Part shown: positions 59,040 through 64,000 of the stretch, in pieces
How the letters are laid out: every line of letters begins with the position of its first letter
How positions within the stretch are numbered: position 1 is the stretch's first letter
Assembly (NCBI RefSeq): GCF_013141825.1
Contig: NZ_RZNH01000003.1
Coordinates: 1-64,000 of the forward strand
Source: Marinifilum caeruleilacunae
GTDB taxonomy: Bacteria > Bacteroidota > Bacteroidia > Bacteroidales > Marinifilaceae
DNA length: 64,000 nucleotides
Reading direction: 5' to 3'
The notes under the pieces: generated by a model
Told to the model about the DNA's origin: nothing
The model's input: the letters and a program-made list of their open reading frames with translations, nothing else
Database searches by the model: none
Translations under genes and position numbers: made by a program

Positions 59040-60887
59040 ATGAAGATTGAAATTGATCCTAATGCAGGTTTTTGTTTTGGTGTAGTAAATGCCATTGGTA
59101 AGGCTGAAGAAAACCTTAGCAAAGATGGTCAGCTATACTGTATTGGCGATATTGTTCACAATAGTATTGAGGTAAATCGCCTTAACGATTTAGGATTACA
59201 GACAATCGAGCACGATGAGTTTAAAGGCTTAAAAGGGAAAAAAGTGCTATTTCGAGCACATGGCGAACCGCCATCTTCGTATCAAATGGCGAAGAAAAAT
59301 AAAATCGAAATTATAGACGCTACTTGCCCGGTAGTATTAAACCTTCAGAAAAGAATCAAAAAAGCCTACCGTGCCATTAAAGAAGAAAAGGGCCAGATTT
59401 TAATTTACGGAAAAAAAGGCCATGCCGAAGTAAACGGCCTGGTGGGTCAGACAGAAGGAAATGCAATTGTAATTGAAACAGTTAAAGACCTTAAATCTGT
59501 AAATCTTGAATTACCCGTTGAATTGTTTTCGCAAACCACAAAAACACTTGAAGGTTTTAAGCTGGTAAGGGAACAATTGAAAAACACAATGAAAGCCTCT
59601 TTTAAGGCGCATGATACCATTTGCAGAAAGGTGGCAAACCGGGTTCCTTACATCAAGGAATTTGCACAAAAACACGATGTAGTAGTTTTTGTAAGTGGTA
59701 AAAAAAGTTCAAATGGCAAATTGCTGTTCAATGTTTGCAAAGGAGCAAATCGAAACAGTTATTTCATATCGGAGCCACAAGATATCGATATGAGTTGGTT
59801 TGCCAATGCCAAATCGATTGGTGTTAGTGGTGCTACCTCTACTCCAGCCTGGTTGATGAACGAGATTAGTGAGAAAATCAAACTTGAAAATAAAATAAAT
59901 ATTAGCATGTCAAGAATTAAGAAAATAGGTGTGCTTACATCAGGAGGTGATGCTCCGGGAATGAATGCAGCGATTCGCGCAGTTGTTCGTACTGCAATCT
60001 TCAACAAACTTGAAGTTGTTGGTATCAAACAAGGTTATGAAGGACTGATCAATGGTGATTTCAAAAAAATGAAATCTCACGATGTAAGTAACATCATAGG
60101 AAAAGGAGGAACTATTCTTCGTTCGGCAAGAAGCCAGGAGTTTAGAACTGTAGAGGGAAGACAAAAAGCTTATCAGCAAATGCTTGATAACAAAATCGAT
60201 GCTTTGGTTGTAATCGGTGGTGATGGTACTTTTTCGGGTGCTCGCATCTTTACCCAGGAACACGATATTCCTGTGGTAGGAATACCAGGAACGATCGATA
60301 ACGATTTGTATGGTACTGACTATACAATTGGTTACGATACTGCCATCAATACTGTAATCGATGCTGTAGATAAAATTCGCGACACTGCAAGTGCTCACAA
60401 CCGTTTATTCTTTATCGAAGTAATGGGTCGTGATGCTGGTTTTATCGCTTTGCGTAGTGGTATTGCTACTGGTGCTGAGGCAATTCTGATTCCAGAAAAA
60501 GAAACTCACGCAAAAGAGTTGCAGTCTTACCTTGAAAAAGGATACAAAGAGCACAAATCAAGCGGTATTGTAATTGTTGCCGAAGGTGATAAATCAGGTG
60601 GTGCTTATACCATTGCCAAAGAAATTGAAAAAGAACATCCTGAATATGATATTCGCGTTTCGATACTTGGTCATATGCAGCGTGGTGGTTCTCCATCGGC
60701 TTTCGACCGTGTAACAGCTTCTACTTTGGGTGTTGCTGCTGTTGAAGCATTATTGGATGATCAAAAAAGTATCATGGTAGGATTGGTTCATGGTGATGTA
60801 ACCCACGTTCCATTCAACAAAACCATTAAGAACAAAAAGAAAGTAAAGGATACTTACTTACACATCAACGAGATTCTTTCTATCTAA
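59040..60887 (+). CDS. In-frame fusion: IspH (HMBPP reductase) - PfkA (6-phosphofructokinase)
   Basis: One uninterrupted frame of 615 codons. Residues 1 to about 283 are a complete IspH, last step of the MEP isoprenoid pathway: Cys12 in GFCFGVV, RAHGE, DATCP, GHAEVNG, HDTICR and the final SGATSTPAWLMNE; the three [4Fe-4S] cysteines are present. Residues 290-615 are a complete ATP-type PfkA: MSRIKKIGVLTSGGDAPGMN, GGDGT, PGTIDND, MGRDAGF, LGHMQRGGSPSAFDR; GGDG rather than GGDD and PGT rather than PKT support ATP as donor. The linker is only about six residues (NKINIS). The Met at 59907 would be a normal pfkA start, so pfkA may also be made on its own. Several out-of-frame TAA triplets at the junction mean that a small indel or base error could have removed the ispH stop. 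Confidence 0.85.
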   Translation: MKIEIDPNAGFCFGVVNAIGKAEENLSKDGQLYCIGDIVHNSIEVNRLNDLGLQTIEHDEFKGLKGKKVLFRAHGEPPSSYQMAKKNKIEIIDATCPVVLNLQKRIKKAYRAIKEEKGQILIYGKKGHAEVNGLVGQTEGNAIVIETVKDLKSVNLELPVELFSQTTKTLEGFKLVREQLKNTMKASFKAHDTICRKVANRVPYIKEFAQKHDVVVFVSGKKSSNGKLLFNVCKGANRNSYFISEPQDIDMSWFANAKSIGVSGATSTPAWLMNEISEKIKLENKINISMSRIKKIGVLTSGGDAPGMNAAIRAVVRTAIFNKLEVVGIKQGYEGLINGDFKKMKSHDVSNIIGKGGTILRSARSQEFRTVEGRQKAYQQMLDNKIDALVVIGGDGTFSGARIFTQEHDIPVVGIPGTIDNDLYGTDYTIGYDTAINTVIDAVDKIRDTASAHNRLFFIEVMGRDAGFIALRSGIATGAEAILIPEKETHAKELQSYLEKGYKEHKSSGIVIVAEGDKSGGAYTIAKEIEKEHPEYDIRVSILGHMQRGGSPSAFDRVTASTLGVAAVEALLDDQKSIMVGLVHGDVTHVPFNKTIKNKKKVKDTYLHINEILSI

Positions 60888-61066
60888 TTGTTTCGTACTG
60901 AACTTGAATTGTTTGAAAAGCTTTTGGCCATAAGCCAGTTTCAAACAGCTAAAAGCTTATCTGATTCTGTTAAGCAGATCTAAATCAGACCAGAACCAAA
61001 GCAATACCAAGCTCGAAACGAACTTAGTTACATAATTTGCGACAGCTATTGTTCAAGATATATTTC

Positions 61067-61104
61067 TTCTGATTGGAATTCCAGCCTTGGGATTTCAATC
61101 AGAA
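61067..61104 (+). other. Hairpin in the priA leader
   Basis: TTCTGATTG and CAATCAGAA form a 9-bp stem, extended inward by AAT/ATT after a bulge, ending 29 bp before the priA start. No T-run. The 246-bp gap between pfkA and priA shows nothing else clear. Confidence 0.35.
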
Positions 61105-61133
61105 CTAATAACTTTGGGAAAAATGCCTTAAGA

Positions 61134-63608
61134 ATGAACAATCATCCTAAATTCGCAGATATCATACTGCCGCTTCCACTGGCCGGAGTTTTTACTTATT
61201 CTATACCAGGAGAGTTACAAACCGAATTGGCCATTGGGAAAAGGGTAGTTGTTCCTTTGGGAAGCAAAAAAATGTACACAGGCATTGTACAATCACTTCA
61301 CAGCAATGCCCCAGACGATTATCAAACCAAAGACATCCTGTCATGTCTCGATCATTTTCCGATAATCAATCACATTCAATTGAAATTTTGGGACTGGATT
61401 TCGCAATACTATCAAGCCGTATTGGGCGATGTTTATAAAGCTGCCGTACCTTCCGGCCTTAAACTCGAAAGTCAGACAAAAATTACATTGAACGAAGCTT
61501 TTATGGCCGAAAAGGCACTCAGCAAAAGTGAAGATCAAATTCTGGACATTTTAGGCAATTCAAAAGATGTAAGCATTGCCAGCTTAAACCAGGCAACGGG
61601 TTTAAAAAATACGCTTCCGCAGATTAAATCCCTTTTGGAAAAAGGTGCAGTTTTTGTCGAAGAACAAATATCATCGAATTACAAAGAGAAAAAACAAGAG
61701 TATGTTTGCTTGCATTCAGATTTCTCTGAAGAGCAAATTGGAGACATTCTCGATGGATTAAAAAGAGCAAAAAAACAACAGGAACTCCTGTATTCATACC
61801 TGAATTTATCGAAACATTATTTCGAAGATATCCCTGAAAAAGTAAGTAGCAACGACCTTCTGCAAGCAAGCAATTGCTCAAGAGCTATTCTTAAATCGCT
61901 GGTAGAAAAAAACATTCTCAAATTTTACTTTGAAAAGTTAGACCGACTCGATTTAAGCGAGACTCCACTAAGGGGTTTAAAACAATTAAATCAGCACCAG
62001 GAAAAGGCCATTCACGAAATTCGTGAGAATTTCGAAGAGCAAAATTGTGTGCTCTTGCATGGGGTAACATCGAGCGGAAAAACCGAGATTTACATTCACC
62101 TGATTGAAGAGCAAATCAAACAAGGAAATCAAGTTCTTTACCTGCTTCCTGAAATTGCACTTACCACTCAAATTATCAATCGTTTAAAATCTGTTTTTGG
62201 CAACAAAGTTGGTGTTTACCATTCCAAATTTAACGATGCCGAACGCGTTGAAATTTACAATAACGTACTCGAAAATAAATCTGATAAAGCTTACCAGGTA
62301 ATTTTAGGAGTTCGCTCTTCGGTTTTTTTGCCATTCAGTAAGCTGGGATTGATAATTGTAGATGAAGAACACGAAAACACCTACAAACAATTCGATCCTT
62401 CGCCACGCTATCACGCACGCGATGCTGCTTTATACCTGGCCAACCTGCACGGTGCAAAAACCTTGTTGGGTACTGCAACTCCGGCCGTTGAAAGTTACTA
62501 CAATGCTCAAACTGGCAAATATGGCCTGGTAGAACTGTTTAAGCGACACCAGGAAATTGAAATGCCAGAAATTATTGTGGCCGATATCAAAGAAGCCCGA
62601 AGGAAAAAGATGATGAAATCTATTTTTTCTCCCGAGCTTATGGCACACATGACCGAAAGTCTGGAAAATAAGGAACAAATCATCTTGTTTCAGAACCGAA
62701 GAGGTTATGCGCCTTACCTGGAATGTAAATCCTGTGGCTGGGTTCCTCACTGCCCAAATTGTTCGGTAAGCCTTACCTATCATCGTCATAATAACCTACT
62801 GGTTTGCCACTACTGTGGTCATGGTATGGCTCCACCCAACAATTGTGATCATTGCAGATCGACAGGAATGGAGGATCGTGGTTTCGGAACAGAAAAAATA
62901 GAAGAAGAACTACTCTCCTACTTCCCCGAAGCACGAGTTGGAAGAATGGATTTGGATACTACACGTAAGAAAAATGCTTACGAAAAGTTGATATACAAGT
63001 TCGAGAAACAAGAGTTGGATATCCTGGTAGGAACCCAAATGGTTTCGAAAGGTTTGGATTTCGATCATGTTGGACTGGTTGGGATTCTAAATGCCGATTC
63101 GATGTTGAATTACCCCGATTTTAGAGCCTATGAACGCAGCTTTCAGATGATGGCCCAGGTTTCGGGGCGTGCTGGAAGAAAAAAGAAAAGGGGTAAAGTG
63201 TTAATTCAGACCTATACTCCCGATCACGAAATCATTAAAAATGTTGTAAAGAACGATTATTTTGAAATGTACTCATCACAGCTGTCCGAACGAAAAGAGT
63301 ACATCTATCCCCCATTTTATCGTTTAATCAATATCAGTTTAAAACACAAAAACCAACGTTTGGTAAACGAAGCGGCCAACTACCTGGCTCAATCGCTTCG
63401 AAAGATTTTTGGTATCCGGGTTTTTGGCCCTCAGTCGCCTGTAATTAATCGAATCCAAAATTCCTTTATTGTGAACATTCTTTTAAAAATTGAAAAGAAA
63501 AGTTCTCCCGCCAAGGCAAAATGGATACTGAATCAACAAGCCAATTTCCTAAAAGAGATCGAAAAGTTTAAGAGCATTCAAATTCATTTTGATGTAGATC
63601 CAATGTAA
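61134..63608 (+). CDS. priA: Primosomal protein N' (PriA helicase)
   Basis: 824 residues. 3'-DNA-binding domain at the start, Walker A GVTSSGKTE (310-318, Lys316), DEEH box at 410-413, SATP-like GTATPAVESYY, a zinc-binding cluster of paired cysteines (CKSCGWVPHCPNC ... CHYCGH ... CDHC), and the helicase motif GTQMVSKGLDF followed by SGRAGR. Restarts stalled replication forks. Length and motifs are complete. Confidence 0.95.
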   Translation: MNNHPKFADIILPLPLAGVFTYSIPGELQTELAIGKRVVVPLGSKKMYTGIVQSLHSNAPDDYQTKDILSCLDHFPIINHIQLKFWDWISQYYQAVLGDVYKAAVPSGLKLESQTKITLNEAFMAEKALSKSEDQILDILGNSKDVSIASLNQATGLKNTLPQIKSLLEKGAVFVEEQISSNYKEKKQEYVCLHSDFSEEQIGDILDGLKRAKKQQELLYSYLNLSKHYFEDIPEKVSSNDLLQASNCSRAILKSLVEKNILKFYFEKLDRLDLSETPLRGLKQLNQHQEKAIHEIRENFEEQNCVLLHGVTSSGKTEIYIHLIEEQIKQGNQVLYLLPEIALTTQIINRLKSVFGNKVGVYHSKFNDAERVEIYNNVLENKSDKAYQVILGVRSSVFLPFSKLGLIIVDEEHENTYKQFDPSPRYHARDAALYLANLHGAKTLLGTATPAVESYYNAQTGKYGLVELFKRHQEIEMPEIIVADIKEARRKKMMKSIFSPELMAHMTESLENKEQIILFQNRRGYAPYLECKSCGWVPHCPNCSVSLTYHRHNNLLVCHYCGHGMAPPNNCDHCRSTGMEDRGFGTEKIEEELLSYFPEARVGRMDLDTTRKKNAYEKLIYKFEKQELDILVGTQMVSKGLDFDHVGLVGILNADSMLNYPDFRAYERSFQMMAQVSGRAGRKKKRGKVLIQTYTPDHEIIKNVVKNDYFEMYSSQLSERKEYIYPPFYRLINISLKHKNQRLVNEAANYLAQSLRKIFGIRVFGPQSPVINRIQNSFIVNILLKIEKKSSPAKAKWILNQQANFLKEIEKFKSIQIHFDVDPM

Positions 63609-63680
63609 TAAGCTGAGTTCGATTAAGTGTTAAAAAAATATAAGGCATTTCCTACCTGTTTCCTAACAAACGAATTTGTT

Positions 63681-63688
63681 TATCTTTG
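63681..63688 (+). promoter_or_regulatory. Candidate -7 box for the heptose kinase gene
   Basis: TATCTTTG matches TAnnTTTG exactly, 22 bp before the start codon at 63711. No well-placed -33 box is apparent. Confidence 0.35.
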
Positions 63689-63710
63689 CTGACATAACTT
63701 CGAAAATCGA

Positions 63711-64000
63711 ATGATCGTGAACAAAATAGAACTTGAAAAAACTTTCGAAAGTTTTGCTGATTATAATGTGCTAATTATTGGTGATGTAATGGTTGATGCC
63801 TATGTATGGGGCAAAGTAGAACGTATTTCTCCAGAAGCACCTGTACCCATTGTTTCGTGCGCAAATCGCGAAAGCCGATTGGGAGGAGCAGCCAATGTTG
63901 CTTTAAATATCAAATCGATGGGCGCAAATCCTATCCTTTGCTCAGTAATTGGAAAAGATGAAAAAGGAAAAGAATTCCTGGAATTGCTAACCGAAATTCA
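63711..64000 (+). CDS. D-glycero-beta-D-manno-heptose-7-phosphate kinase (partial, cut by window end)
   Basis: The first 96 codons of a PfkB-family sugar kinase: NVLIIGDVMVDAYVWGKVER, then ISPEAPVPIV and RLGGAANVALNIKSMGANP, the hallmark of RfaE1/HldE-type heptose kinases. It acts in ADP-heptose synthesis for LPS inner core, fitting a Gram-negative cell. Whether an adenylyltransferase domain follows cannot be seen. Confidence 0.85.
   Translation, partial: MIVNKIELEKTFESFADYNVLIIGDVMVDAYVWGKVERISPEAPVPIVSCANRESRLGGAANVALNIKSMGANPILCSVIGKDEKGKEFLELLTEI

Noticed and set aside
60918-60956. AAGCTTTT/AAAAGCTT inverted repeat after pfkA as a terminator
   Set aside because: The stem is short and AT-rich with a long loop and no following T-run.
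1-64000. CRISPR arrays, tRNA or rRNA genes
   Set aside because: No regularly spaced repeat series and no cloverleaf or rRNA-like sequence was recognised by eye; the only tandem repeats are the 18-mers before the SusC genes.

Overview
The window reads as chromosomal DNA of a low-GC Bacteroidota, most likely a marine, oxygen-tolerant or microaerobic member of the Bacteroidales/Marinilabiliales. Evidence: two SusC/SusD pairs, many SPII lipoproteins, type IX secretion (T9SS) C-terminal domains plus PorV/PorQ-type proteins, TAnnTTTG-like -7 boxes, cytochrome bd with a DUF4492-type subunit, and a fused CcoN-CcoO cbb3 oxidase. The placement comes from gene content only. No tRNA, rRNA or CRISPR was seen.

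Region 1 (about 1-29.5 kb) is an accessory locus laid out like a polysaccharide utilisation locus, but no glycoside hydrolase is recognisable. It consists of two parallel modules. Module A (579-13271): SusC, SusD, an endonuclease/exonuclease/phosphatase (EEP) lipoprotein, an Fn3+FISUMP lipoprotein, a small GDPD, a fibre-like protein, a large GDPD, and a LamG-like protein with a T9SS tag. Module B (14142-26576): SusC, SusD, a PKD-GDPD, a PKD + PQQ-propeller lipoprotein, a small GDPD, a fibre-like protein, a large GDPD, and a T9SS-tagged protein. Five glycerophosphodiester phosphodiesterases (GDPDs) with intact motifs and one EEP enzyme suggest uptake and breakdown of a phosphodiester-rich substrate (lipid head groups, glycerophosphodiesters or teichoic-like polymers); this is inference. 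The modules are mostly diverged but share three near-identical patches: promoter plus SusC N-terminus, an intercistronic hairpin/leader, and the T9SS tag. An aspartyl protease-PDZ protein and a Cys-type S1 sulfatase follow.

Region 2 (29.6-38.6 kb) is mixed: an mscL gene split by a 264-bp inverted-repeat element, a PorV/PorQ-family protein, pssA, a CPBP protease, two tandem DUF3857/transglutaminase proteins, and a DAHP synthase-chorismate mutase fusion.

Region 3 (38.7-54.8 kb) is respiratory. On the minus strand lie a DUF4492-type protein, cydA, cydB and a 36-aa membrane peptide. Diverging from it is a three-gene Fe-S/NrfD/cytochrome c module that may act as a minimal quinol:cytochrome c oxidoreductase, followed by cbb3 oxidase genes ccoI, ccoS, ccoNO, ccoQ, ccoP, ccoG and ccoH. 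A GxxExxY gene flanked by inverted repeats sits before a TauE/SafE-family transporter.

Region 4 (54.8-64 kb) is mostly housekeeping: small conserved proteins, an EamA transporter, a YkgJ-type protein, porQ, cmk, a single reading frame joining complete IspH and PfkA, priA, and the start of a heptose-7-phosphate kinase gene cut by the window end.
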